A stretch of DNA of 64,000 nucleotides from Pyxidicoccus trucidator (GCF_010894435.1 NZ_JAAIXZ010000022.1:62001-126000); one strand, 5' to 3'. Shown: positions 1-7,689, counted from the stretch's first letter. Numbers and translations: made by a program. The notes: generated by a model from the sequence alone, not told the origin.

Positions 1-1123
1 CGCTCGCGCCGTCGGCTCCGGCCTCCGACGCCTCGGCGCGGCCCTGCTGGAGGGACTCGCGCACGTACGCCCGCTCCACCGGCGGCGTGGCCTTGCGCCC
101 TCCCGCGGCAATCAACGTGGCCTCGGCCAGCCCGTAGCACGGGTAGAACGCCTGCTTGCGGAAGCCCGACACCTCGAAGGCCCGGGCGAAGCGCTCCAGC
201 GTCTCCGCGCGCACCGGCTCGGCGCCGTTGAAGGCCACGTCCCAGCTGCTCAAGTCGAGCGCCGCCCGCTGCTCCGGCGTCGTCTTGCGCACGCACAAGT
301 CGAACGCGAAGTTGGGCCCGCCGCTCGTCGTCGCCTTGTAGCGGGAGATGGCCTCCAGCCACCGCGCCGGTCGCTTGAGGAAGTCCAGCGGCGACATGAG
401 CACCACCGGGAAGCCGCCACACAGCGGCTGCAGCACCCCGCCGATGAGGCCCATGTCGTGGTACGGCGGCAGCCAGATGACGCCCCGGCTGGCCTCGGTG
501 TGCTCGAAGCAGCGGTGGATGGCCAGCGAGTTGTGCAGCAGGTTGCCGTGGCTGAGCATCACCCCGCGAGGCGTGCCCGTGGAGCCGGAGGTGTACTGGA
601 GGAACGCCAGCGACTCGCGCGTGGCGCCCGGCTCCTTCCACGCGTCCGCCGCTCCGGCCTCCACCGTGTCGGTGGCAATCCACGTCAGCCCCGCCAGCGC
701 CGCGGACTGCTCACCCAGCGACTCCACCACGGACTGGATGAAGCCGGTGGTGAGCGCGAAGCGCGCGCGCGCGTCGTGGATCACCGCCTCCAGCCGGGGC
801 AGCGTGCGCGCCACCCGCATCGGGTCCGGCGGGTAGGCCGGCACCGCCACCGCGCCCGCGTAGAGGCAGCCGACGAAGGCGGCTACGTAGTCCAGGCCCG
901 GGGCGTAGAGCAGCAGCACGCGCTCACCCCGCGCGCCGCGCTCCTGCAGGAAGCCACCAATGGCCCGCGCCCGAGCGTCCAGCTCCGCGTACGTGAGGTG
1001 GGCTTCCTCGCCGTCACCGTCCACCAGGAAGGTGTACGCACGCTGATCGCCATGCTGCTCCGCGCGACACCGGGACAGCTCCACCAGCGTCGAGCACTCC
1101 AACAGCAGATTCGTCGCGCGCAT
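1..1123 (-). CDS. Fatty-acyl-AMP ligase (FAAL), 5' part only
   Basis: The gene is open at the left window edge, so only the N-terminal 374 residues are seen. It starts at an ATG at 1123 and no stop interrupts the frame. The adenylate-forming P-loop YTSGSTGTPRGV lies at residues 177-188, the FAAL-typical WLPPYHDMGLIGG at about 217-229, and YGLAEAT at 330-336. FAALs activate a fatty acid as acyl-AMP and load it on an acyl-carrier protein to start a lipopeptide or polyketide. The neighbouring condensation/monooxygenase fusion fits that role. It appears to have its own transcript, because a hairpin with a U-run ends the upstream gene at 1324-1354. The family call is firm; the substrate is unknown and the rest of the protein, including any fused carrier domain, lies outside the window. 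Confidence 0.9.
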   Translation of the reverse strand, partial: MRATNLLLECSTLVELSRCRAEQHGDQRAYTFLVDGDGEEAHLTYAELDARARAIGGFLQERGARGERVLLLYAPGLDYVAAFVGCLYAGAVAVPAYPPDPMRVARTLPRLEAVIHDARARFALTTGFIQSVVESLGEQSAALAGLTWIATDTVEAGAADAWKEPGATRESLAFLQYTSGSTGTPRGVMLSHGNLLHNSLAIHRCFEHTEASRGVIWLPPYHDMGLIGGVLQPLCGGFPVVLMSPLDFLKRPARWLEAISRYKATTSGGPNFAFDLCVRKTTPEQRAALDLSSWDVAFNGAEPVRAETLERFARAFEVSGFRKQAFYPCYGLAEATLIAAGGRKATPPVERAYVRESLQQGRAEASEAGADGAS

Positions 1124-1270
1124 ACGTCCCGTACCCGCCTCCCGAGCCCCGCCACCCCGGAAGGGCTTCGCGAGTGTCCCCCTTGCCTGGCTGGCTCGCG
1201 GTCCACCGCGAACACAGTCAGCGCGATTCGGGGACACGGTCTCCCGCGCGCCCGGCAGCGCGACACATTT

Positions 1271-1283
1271 GTTTGATACAAAC
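1271..1283. promoter_or_regulatory. AT-rich inverted repeat upstream of the FAAL gene
   Basis: GTTTG-ATA-CAAAC is a small perfect inverted repeat in an AT-rich island (about 1263-1300) of an otherwise GC-rich gap. It lies about 150 bp upstream of the FAAL start and downstream of the terminator of the preceding gene, where a promoter is expected. I cannot assign clear -35/-10 boxes. Confidence 0.3.
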
Positions 1284-1323
1284 CGAGTAACACAGCCGTC
1301 TGTCGGATGTCCAGGCAGGGCGG

Positions 1324-1354
1324 AAAAAACGAGATTGGCGGGATTTTGCCCGCC
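1324..1354 (-). terminator. Intrinsic terminator of the condensation/monooxygenase gene
   Basis: Read on the minus strand, the stem GGCGGG/CCCGCC (1337-1354, six-base loop) is followed by six T residues (complement of the A-run 1324-1329), about 32 bp beyond the stop at 1387. The seven-base spacer between stem and T-run makes it weaker than a textbook terminator. Confidence 0.5.
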
Positions 1355-1386
1355 CCCCGGACGACCGCTGAAGACCCGTCAGGTGC

Positions 1387-3990
1387 TCACGCGCCCACAT
1401 CCTCCACGAGGCGGAAGGTGAGCTGGGGGCGTGTGCCCACCACGCGCTCGTCGAGGTACTCGGAGAGGACACGCTCCATGCGCAGCGCGTCATCCTGGAC
1501 GAGGCGCTTGAGCTCGGCGAGGTGCGTGAGGCTGTCCAGCACCGAGCGGGTGTCCACGCCGAAGTCGATGAGGCACGCCACCTCGTCCACGTCGCCCGCC
1601 AGCAGCTTGTCCACCATGGGCAGGCAGGACGTCACCGTGCCGATGAGGGCCCCGGTGCGGTAGTAGCGCTCGAAGGCGTAGGAGGCGAGGTAGTCCGCCC
1701 ACTTCGGCTCGTTGATGTCCACCTGGAGGTCCAGGCTCTTCACCAGCGTCTGCATCAGCGCCACGTGCGCGCGCAGGTAGGCGGTGAGGGGGGCGCGCAC
1801 CTTGTCGAGGACCTCGTCCGCGTCCTGGCCGATGAAGGTGTGCATCATGAGCGTGGCGGTGCGAGAGCCGCGCGCGTGCCCGGCCCGCTCCGCCGCGGCG
1901 TGGTAGAGGCCGAGCTTCTCCAGCGCCTCCTCCAGCGCCTGTCCCAGCAGCGAGGTGAGGACGTTGTAGCCGTTGGCGCCGGTGCGCTCGAAGAGGGCGG
2001 GGTCCGTGGCGCACGTCACCCAGGTGGGCAGCCGTGGCTGGAGGGGACGGGGGAAGACCTGGAGGTGGACCTCCTTGCCGGCGCCGTCCTTCGTGGCCAC
2101 GGCCTCGCCGCGCCACAGCCGCTCCACCGTCTCCAGGTTTTCCCACATGACGTCGCGCTTGCGCGCGAAGTTCTCCGGGAAGAAGGCGAAGTCGTTGGGC
2201 ACCCAGCCGGAGGCGATGGAGATGCCCGCGCGGCCGCCGGAGAGGTTGTCGACGATGGACCACTCCTCGGCGACACGGAAGGGGCTCTGCAGCGGCAGCA
2301 CCACGCTGCCCGCGCGCAGGCTGACGTTGCGGGTGATGGTGGCCAGCGCGGAGGCGAGCATGGCGGGGTTGGGGTAGATGCCGCCGTGCTCGTGGAAGTG
2401 GCGCTCGGGCGTGGAGACGGAGCTGAAGCCGTGCTGGTCCGCGAACTTCGCCGCCTCGAGCAGCAGGTGGTACTTGTCGCGGGTGCCGGCGTCCTCGTCG
2501 GCGAAGAAGAAGAGGCCGAAGTCGAGCTTCCTCGCCCGGCGGCGGGCCGGCACCACGTGGGCCACCAGCGCGTTGCCCTCGGCGCGCACCGACACCGTGC
2601 GCACCTCGGGATGACAGGCCAGCAGGGCCTGGAGCTCCGCGGGCCCCGGCGTGGAGCCCGCGGTGACGGTGCCCCGCGAGCCACCTTCCACGGCCCGGCC
2701 GGCGGCCTCCACCACCTCATGCAGCGAGGACACGTCCCTGTCTGCCTGCGAGACGAGCGCGTCCACGAGCGCCACGAGCTGGCCCGACAGGCGGATGACG
2801 TCCAGGGGCGCGAAGCGGCGCGCGTCATGGTGGAGGCGCAGCGCCAGGCGGGGGCCGGGCTCCACCTCCAGCAGCAGCGGGAAGGACGGCGGCGGCGCGG
2901 CGCGGGTGAAGGGCTGGAAGCCCAGCTCCCGCGCGAGGGGACGGAGCGGGTCTTCGTCCGGAGCCTCCCAGACGGCGACGACGCTCTGGAAGAGGAGCGC
3001 GTCCTCGGGAAGCGCGAGCCACTGGCGCACCTGGGCCGTGGAGACGTACTCGTGGCGCTGGGCCTCGGTCAGCTCGGCCTGGAGGCCGCGCAGCCAGCGC
3101 ACGGGGTTTCCGTCCGCCGGAACCGCGAGCCGCCTTGGCAGCACGTGCGCGAAGCTGCCCACCAGCGGGCGGCCCTGGGTCAGCGTCGCGGGCCGGCCCG
3201 GCACCTGCGCGCCAAAGACTACGTCCTGGCTCCCCGTGACGTGGCGCAGCAGCAGCGCCCACGCCGCCTGGACGAGCGTGCCCAGCTCCAGCTTGTGCTT
3301 GCGCAGGAACGCCTGCACGTTGCCCGTCTCCGTGGGCGAGAGGAGCTGCTGCTGGACGCGGGGCAGGGCGTCGGAGGCAGCGGCGGGCAGCTCCGGGAGC
3401 AGGGAGGGCTTCGCGTCGCGCAGCAGCTCGCGCCAGCGGGCCTCGGCCTCGGGGGTGCCCTGCTGGTCCACCCAGGAGAGGTACTCGCGGAAGGGGCGGG
3501 CCTTCTCCAGGCCGGCGTCCGCCTTCTCACGGAGGGACTTGTAGAGGCGCAGCAGCTCGTGGAGGCACAGCCGCGCGGCGCCCGCGTCGAGCGCCGCGGC
3601 GTGGTAGCCCAGGACGAGCACGCCCGTGTCCGGCCCGGTGCGCAGCAGCGACAGGCGCACCAGCGGGGCGGCGGTGAGGTTCAGGCCTCGCCGGCGGTCC
3701 GCCTCCAGCCAGGACGCCACGTCGGTGGCGTCCACGCGCTCCAGGGCGGGGGCTACCTTCTCGCGGACGACCTGCATGGGCTCGGCGAGGCCCTGCATGA
3801 AGAAGGCGGTGCGCAGCGCGGCGTGCCGGCGCACGAGCTCGCGCAGGGCTTCCTCCAGGACGGGCTCGTCCAGGGCGCCACGGAACGGGGCATGGAGGTG
3901 CTCGACACGGGCCTCGGGAGCGGGCTGTCGCTGGGACAGCAGCTCCCGCTGGGAGGCGGTGAACCGGTAGACGTCCTCGACGTTCTTCAT
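1387..3990 (-). CDS. NRPS-type condensation-like domain fused to a MupA/Atu3671-type luciferase-like monooxygenase
   Basis: 867 residues starting at ATG 3990; the frame extends further upstream, but only into the next gene's territory. Residues 10 to about 430 look like a condensation domain, for example TLVQAAWALLLRHVTGSQD and VVFGAQVPGRPA. The catalytic HHxxxDG motif reads HAAALDA (130-136), so the second His and the Gly are lost and the domain is probably not a peptide-bond catalyst. From about residue 510 (KLDFGLFFFADED) to the end is an FMN-dependent luciferase-like monooxygenase of the class embedded in NRPS/PKS proteins. No adenylation or carrier domain is seen. It probably tailors a carrier-bound intermediate of the cluster that continues to the left, alongside the FAAL. 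The fold calls are firm; reaction and product are unknown. Confidence 0.85.
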   Translation of the reverse strand: MKNVEDVYRFTASQRELLSQRQPAPEARVEHLHAPFRGALDEPVLEEALRELVRRHAALRTAFFMQGLAEPMQVVREKVAPALERVDATDVASWLEADRRRGLNLTAAPLVRLSLLRTGPDTGVLVLGYHAAALDAGAARLCLHELLRLYKSLREKADAGLEKARPFREYLSWVDQQGTPEAEARWRELLRDAKPSLLPELPAAASDALPRVQQQLLSPTETGNVQAFLRKHKLELGTLVQAAWALLLRHVTGSQDVVFGAQVPGRPATLTQGRPLVGSFAHVLPRRLAVPADGNPVRWLRGLQAELTEAQRHEYVSTAQVRQWLALPEDALLFQSVVAVWEAPDEDPLRPLARELGFQPFTRAAPPPSFPLLLEVEPGPRLALRLHHDARRFAPLDVIRLSGQLVALVDALVSQADRDVSSLHEVVEAAGRAVEGGSRGTVTAGSTPGPAELQALLACHPEVRTVSVRAEGNALVAHVVPARRRARKLDFGLFFFADEDAGTRDKYHLLLEAAKFADQHGFSSVSTPERHFHEHGGIYPNPAMLASALATITRNVSLRAGSVVLPLQSPFRVAEEWSIVDNLSGGRAGISIASGWVPNDFAFFPENFARKRDVMWENLETVERLWRGEAVATKDGAGKEVHLQVFPRPLQPRLPTWVTCATDPALFERTGANGYNVLTSLLGQALEEALEKLGLYHAAAERAGHARGSRTATLMMHTFIGQDADEVLDKVRAPLTAYLRAHVALMQTLVKSLDLQVDINEPKWADYLASYAFERYYRTGALIGTVTSCLPMVDKLLAGDVDEVACLIDFGVDTRSVLDSLTHLAELKRLVQDDALRMERVLSEYLDERVVGTRPQLTFRLVEDVGA

Positions 3991-4049
3991 GATGTAGGGC
4001 GGAGGGTCTCCGGAGGGCCGACTTCCATCAGGGTGTGGTGGAGACCGTG

Positions 4050-4068
4050 GGCACCGTAACACGGTGCC
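4050..4068. promoter_or_regulatory. Perfect inverted repeat upstream of the condensation/monooxygenase gene
   Basis: GGCACCGT and ACGGTGCC flank a three-base centre, between the stop of the ATP-grasp gene (4149) and the start of the next minus-strand gene (3990). With no T-run it looks more like an operator or mRNA hairpin than a terminator. Confidence 0.35.
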
Positions 4069-4148
4069 TCCCACGCTCGGGAATGGGGCCCGGGCGCCCG
4101 TCGAGGTCGGCGCTGACTTCGCCGAGGTCCGGCGTGGGGTCCGCCCGG

Positions 4149-5099
4149 CTACCGCGCCGTGCGCGCGCCCTCCACCACGGCCCGGGCGATGGCGCGGCTG
4201 ATGGGGTGCCCCAGCTTCACCTCCACGTCCAGGTAGATGGGCGAGCTGTTGAGCTCCAGGAAGACGTAGTCGTCCCCGTGGTGCTTGATGTCGATGCCGG
4301 CGAAGGTGAGGCCGCACGCACGCGCCGCCTGCCGGCAGAACTGCTTCACCGGCTCGGGCAGCGGCACCTCGCGATAGCTCGCCTCACCCCCGCTGTAGAT
4401 GGGGTCCGCCCTGAAGTCGAGGTGCTGCTCGGGCGTTTCAATCGCCACGCAGGACACCACCTCGTCGCCCACGAGCATGATGCGCAGGTCGTCGCCGCGC
4501 ACCCGCTCCTGGAAGATGACCGGGGAGGCGGCGACGTCCTCCAGCCGCTCCAGCGCCTCGGCGTCGAGGCCTCGGGTGATGGCGCCGCCCATGATGGGCT
4601 TGTAGATGACGTCCTTCACCTCCGCGTGGAAGGCGCGGATGGCGGCCGGGTCATTGGAGATGAGCGTGCGGGGTACGCGTGCACCCAGGCTGCGCAGGGC
4701 GTGGAGCTGGAAGGGCTTGTACTGCATGACGCTGGCGGCGTGCGGCCCGTTGACCAGCGTGGCGCCCTGGTGGGCCAGCTTCAGCAGCCACGCCACGAAG
4801 TACGAGGCGCGCTCGCGCGTCTGCATGAAGTGGTGGTGCCAGTCCTCATAGAGCACCAGCTCGCCGTTCTGCTCCAGGGCGGGGACGAAGGGGGCGGGGA
4901 CGAAGCGCAGGTAGAAGCCGCGCAGGTCGTCCACGCGCTGCCCGAGGTAGTACGTCTCGTCGTCCTTCATGGACAGCGGCCAGCCGTGCTCCAGGGCCTC
5001 GCTGTCGATGATGACCGATTCCGCGCCCAGGACTCCCGCCTCGTGCGCCACCGCCGCGCACTGCGGGTCATTGCCGTCACCGAAGATGCCGATTCTCAA
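4149..5099 (-). CDS. ATP-grasp graspetide ligase (PsnB/MdnC-like macrocyclase)
   Basis: 316 residues of the RimK-like ATP-grasp family that makes omega-ester or omega-amide crosslinks in graspetide precursors. The nucleotide-binding YKPIMGG, FQERVRGDDLRIMLVGDEV and the metal-binding GIDIKHHG...LELNSSP are all present, and the N-terminus MRIGIFGDGNDP suits a pre-ATP-grasp domain. I chose TTG at 5099, where AGAGGG lies about 9 bases upstream; a longer TTG start at 5153 is possible. The gene is divergent from a precursor carrying 13 TTxxxxEE repeats, the core motif of plesiocin-type group-2 graspetides. The ligase should therefore join Thr hydroxyls to Glu side chains on that precursor. No protease or transporter gene is adjacent. 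The family is secure; the substrate is inferred from context. Confidence 0.88.
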   Translation of the reverse strand: MRIGIFGDGNDPQCAAVAHEAGVLGAESVIIDSEALEHGWPLSMKDDETYYLGQRVDDLRGFYLRFVPAPFVPALEQNGELVLYEDWHHHFMQTRERASYFVAWLLKLAHQGATLVNGPHAASVMQYKPFQLHALRSLGARVPRTLISNDPAAIRAFHAEVKDVIYKPIMGGAITRGLDAEALERLEDVAASPVIFQERVRGDDLRIMLVGDEVVSCVAIETPEQHLDFRADPIYSGGEASYREVPLPEPVKQFCRQAARACGLTFAGIDIKHHGDDYVFLELNSSPIYLDVEVKLGHPISRAIARAVVEGARTAR

Positions 5100-5205
5100 G
5101 GACCTGCCCTCTGTCGTCGGGTGCTTCCGGGGGTTCGCCAATTTCTCAGGCAACTACAAAGGCCGGCGTCCGACAATCCATGTGACCAAGCAGGGGGAGA
5201 GTTCC

Positions 5206-5919
5206 TTGACCAAGATTCCGAAGGGGCCGTCGTTCATCAAGTACGAGACGCCCCGTCCGCCGGTGAAGCCGGGTGGACCCATGACGACGAAGGCGCTCGG
5301 TGAGGAGGGCAGCACCAAGCCGCCCCCGATGACCACCAAGGCGCTCGGGGAAGAGGGTGGCATCAAGCCGCCTCCGATGACCACCAAGGCGCTCGGTGAA
5401 GAGGGTGGCATCAAGCCGCCTCCGACGACGACGCTGGCCGTGGGCGAGGAGGGCGGTACGAAGCCGCCTCCGACGACGACGCTGGCGGTGGGCGAGGAGG
5501 GCGGTACGAAGCCGCCTCCGTCGACGACACTGGCCGTGGGTGAAGAGGGTGGCATCAAGCCGCCTCCGATGACCACCAAGGCGCTTGGTGAGGAGGGTGG
5601 CATCAAGCCGCCTCCGTCGACGACGCTGGCCGTGGGTGAAGAGGGTGGCATCAAGCCGCCTCCGTCGACGACGCTGGCAGTGGGCGAGGAGGGCGGCATC
5701 AAGCCTCCCCCGATGACGACGCTGGCCGTGGGCGAGGAGGGCGGCATCAAGCCTCCGGGCGGTGGCACCAAGCCGCCTCCGATGACCACGTTGGCCGTGG
5801 GCGAGGAGGGCGGCTTCAAGCCGCCTGACATCACGACCAAGGCGCTGGGCGAAGATGGTGGCTTCAAGCCGCCTCCGATGACCACGCTGGCCGTGGGCGA
5901 AGAGGGCGGCGCGAAGTAG
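5206..5919 (+). CDS. Graspetide (plesiocin-like) precursor with 13 TTxxxxEE core repeats
   Basis: 237 residues from a TTG at 5206, chosen because AGGGGGAG ends about 6 bases upstream; a GTG at 5182 is the alternative. A short leader (TKIPKGPSFIKYETPRPPVK) precedes a proline/glycine-punctuated array with period 16 residues. Five units read TTKALGEE or ED and eight read TTLAVGEE, separated by GG.KPPP linkers. Unit 10 carries an extra seven-residue linker and unit 12 has ED in place of EE. In plesiocin each TTxxxxEE unit becomes a hairpin with two Thr-Glu side-chain esters; if the same holds here, up to 26 esters could form. Plesiocin itself has far fewer units. It is divergent from the ATP-grasp ligase, with 106 bp between starts. 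The motif match is direct; the chemistry is inferred. Confidence 0.88.
   Translation: MTKIPKGPSFIKYETPRPPVKPGGPMTTKALGEEGSTKPPPMTTKALGEEGGIKPPPMTTKALGEEGGIKPPPTTTLAVGEEGGTKPPPTTTLAVGEEGGTKPPPSTTLAVGEEGGIKPPPMTTKALGEEGGIKPPPSTTLAVGEEGGIKPPPSTTLAVGEEGGIKPPPMTTLAVGEEGGIKPPGGGTKPPPMTTLAVGEEGGFKPPDITTKALGEDGGFKPPPMTTLAVGEEGGAK
5284..5919 (+). repeat. 48-bp coding tandem repeat of the graspetide core
   Basis: Thirteen units of nominal 48 bp, each encoding TTxAxGEEGGxKPPP(M/T/S). Units 4-6 and 8-9 are nearly identical at DNA level, which suggests recent expansion. The linker after unit 10 is longer by 21 bp. Such repeats are prone to copy-number change and to assembly collapse. Confidence 0.9.
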
Positions 5920-5951
5920 CACTCAGCACGTCCCTGACTCGAAGCCGGGGA

Positions 5952-6052
5952 GACTCCGCTGTGCGCCCCTGGCCTCGCGGTCCGGCGGAACGCAGCGGAG
6001 TCCCGGTGACACGCAGGGGCTTCGCGGTGCGGCCCGCTCCGTTCGCGAAGCC
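5952..6052. other. Two tandem hairpins downstream of the graspetide precursor
   Basis: Perfect arms GACTCCGCTG (5952-5961) and CAGCGGAGTC (5993-6002) are followed by GGCTTCGCG (6018-6026) and CGCGAAGCC (6044-6052). They begin 33 bases after the precursor stop. They could stabilise or end the mRNA, but no T-run follows. The rest of 5920-6097 holds nothing I recognise. Confidence 0.4.
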
Positions 6053-6097
6053 ACGCGCGTGCGAACCCGCAGGGCAGACCACGGACAGTGGCGGTCG

Positions 6098-6525
6098 GTG
6101 CTGCAGGTGATTGAGGAGCAGTCGCGGCAACATGCCAGTCGCGTCGCAATCGCGGACGCGGCCGTCGCAGTGACCTACGCGCGGCTCTGGAACTGCGGAC
6201 ACGCGGGTGTTGCAGTTCTTCCACCCGTCCGTTGACGCGTCCCTGTGCGACATCCTGATGGCGCTGGCCAACGGCGGCCGGCTGGAGATGCTTCACGAAT
6301 CGCAGAGCTCCGGGGAGCCGCTGGCCGAGCTCCTGCTCGCGCGACGGCTTACCCACGCGGTGCTGCCCGCGAACGTGCTGCGAACGCTGAGTCCGAGCCG
6401 GTTCTCCGAGCTCCGGATGCTGATGAGCACAGGTGACGTGTGTCTGCCGGAGACCTGAAGGCAGTGGACGTCCTTCCATCGCTTCGTCAACGGCTCCGCC
6501 TGACGGAGGTGACGGTGGCCAGCGG
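6098..6525 (+). pseudogene. Decayed NRPS adenylation-domain remnant
   Basis: Three pieces of an adenylation domain survive in different frames. At 6098-6237 the frame reads VLQVIEEQSRQHASRVAIAD then TYARL, the start of an A domain. After an internal deletion, 6207-6458 reads LQFFHPSVDASLCDIL...LTHAVLPANVLRTLSPSRF...ELRMLMSTGDVCLPE, the mid-domain region, ending in a stop. At about 6480-6525, RFVNGSA runs into a stop while TEVTVA continues in another frame, matching the usual N-Y-G-P-T-E-x-T-V motif. The P-loop core region is missing. It cannot make a working enzyme; it is probably a relic of the assembly line represented at 1-3990. Confidence 0.75.
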
Positions 6526-6541
6526 GGGCCTCACGGTGGGC

Positions 6542-7366
6542 TTATTCCCACTGAAGCGGACCGTCCAATTTCCCTGCCGGGAACTTCCTTCGATCATCGC
6601 GTGGACTTCGAAGGGATGAGCGCCCGCCGATCTTCGGGAAACGATCATAGCCGCGCAGGAGCGCGTCGAGGTGCGCGGGATTATCGAGGTCGAGCGGAGC
6701 AGTCGTGAGACGAACAACCCATCCGTCTGTCGCAGTGCTCCGCGCCAGTGAGAGCAGGTCCTCGTCGCGCGAGTGATCCGGGAATCCGATGGCGCCCGCA
6801 GCAGCGGCCGACCAGTAGTTCAGCCACCCCAGGCGATGCGGAGTCTCAGGCGATGGGAGGTCCCACGGAAGCTTGAGAGCGGGCAGGCTCCGGGGCGGGT
6901 AGGGCGGCCCCTCCAACGTGGGGCTTGTCTGCTCCGCGATATCTCCCGCTGCGCGTCCGGGCGTTGCATGCCCCCATAGCGCGTGCGTGCATCCTGCCAC
7001 CTGCTCCAGCAACTCCGCTGCAACCGAAAGGCCCGTCGCGTCCAGTGGCCACTCCGCATGGACCTCAAGAAAGCGCTGGCCGCACGGGTTCTGGCTGGTT
7101 GGCGGTTCCGACCAGGAGAGCGTCACGAGGTTGCTCTCATCGTCGTTGCAGATGAGTGGAAATGCCCCCTTTCGCGTATCTTCGGTGATCCACGCGTCGC
7201 GTCGCGGCAGGGGGAGGAACCGTCCCTCATTGGAAATCGTCCACCCCAGATGGAGGCCGGGGAAGGCGCGTTCCATCGCATGGACGACCGCCACCAGTCG
7301 GTTGTCGTCGGCCACGAGCGCGGGTGCGTAGACCCTGAGCAGGAGGGAGTCTCTCGGCTCTGCCAT
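6542..7366 (-). CDS. Myxobacterial immunity-type protein (DUF5953-like)
   Basis: 274 residues from ATG 7366, which sits one base after the stop of the toxin-tip ORF (TGAAATG). It contains LLLRVYAPALVADD, AMERAFPGLHLGWTIS, LWGHATPGRAA, LPALKLPWDLPSPE and LGWLNYWSAAAAGAIGFPD. These resemble what I recall of DUF5953, a family found almost only in myxobacteria directly after DUF6310-type toxin domains. No signal peptide or membrane segment is seen, so a cytoplasmic inhibitor of the partner toxin is the likely role. That role is inference from gene order. Confidence 0.6.
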   Translation of the reverse strand: MAEPRDSLLLRVYAPALVADDNRLVAVVHAMERAFPGLHLGWTISNEGRFLPLPRRDAWITEDTRKGAFPLICNDDESNLVTLSWSEPPTSQNPCGQRFLEVHAEWPLDATGLSVAAELLEQVAGCTHALWGHATPGRAAGDIAEQTSPTLEGPPYPPRSLPALKLPWDLPSPETPHRLGWLNYWSAAAAGAIGFPDHSRDEDLLSLARSTATDGWVVRLTTAPLDLDNPAHLDALLRGYDRFPKIGGRSSLRSPRDDRRKFPAGKLDGPLQWE

Positions 7367-7367
7367 T

Positions 7368-7625
7368 TCAGCACCAGTCCATGACGACAATGTTGAGGGA
7401 AGGGTCTGATGCGCGCAGCGCCGCCCGGTGCGTTGCGCTTCGTACGCCGACAACGAATCCATACCTGCAGGCCTTTGCCAGGTCGCGTTCGCGCTGCAAC
7501 TCATGCACCTGTTTTGCGATCACAATCTTTCGGAGGGCGGCTGTGTACGTGTCGAAGTTGTCGGTCTTGACCTCCCACAGCACGCCCCTGGCGGTTTGCA
7601 TCGCGTCGAAGCGCTTGCCGCGCAC
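7368..7625 (-). pseudogene. Truncated toxin C-terminus (DUF6310-like, nuclease-type tip)
   Basis: 85 codons from a GTG at 7625, with an in-frame stop just upstream, so the body of a larger protein has been lost. GKRFDAMQTARGVLWEVKTD resembles a restriction-endonuclease-like E-x-K active-site region, and the ending RSATHRAALRASDPSL...IVVMDWC matches the C-terminus I recall for DUF6310 proteins. It lies one base from the immunity-type gene. Most likely it is the residue of a polymorphic toxin. A free-standing small toxin is possible but lacks a convincing start. Confidence 0.5.
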
Positions 7626-7689
7626 GGACCCGCCGTGTCACGCAACATCCGCGGGGTCGGGCAGGCTGGACGGGGGACCCATCATGCCG

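Noticed and set aside
1522..4059. 845-codon plus-strand ORF
   Set aside because: Antisense shadow of the condensation/monooxygenase gene; composition is His/Arg/Gly-rich with no fold. Same reasoning for 30160-33090, 34759-37308, 36099-38360 and 45615-47474.
3991..4317. Longer start for the condensation/monooxygenase gene
   Set aside because: The extra codons are Arg/Gly-rich and overlap the ATP-grasp gene; the conserved N-terminus begins at ATG 3990.
5153..5180. ATG at 5180 as graspetide start
   Set aside because: It is followed at once by TGA. GTG 5182 is in frame but has no ribosome site; TTG 5206 has AGGGGGAG at good spacing.
5154..6479. 441-codon minus-strand ORF with regular PPSSPTASVVIGGGL-type repeats
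   Set aside because: It is the exact antisense of the graspetide repeats and runs on through the NRPS debris. The plus strand has the ribosome site, the TTxxxxEE motif and the ATP-grasp partner.
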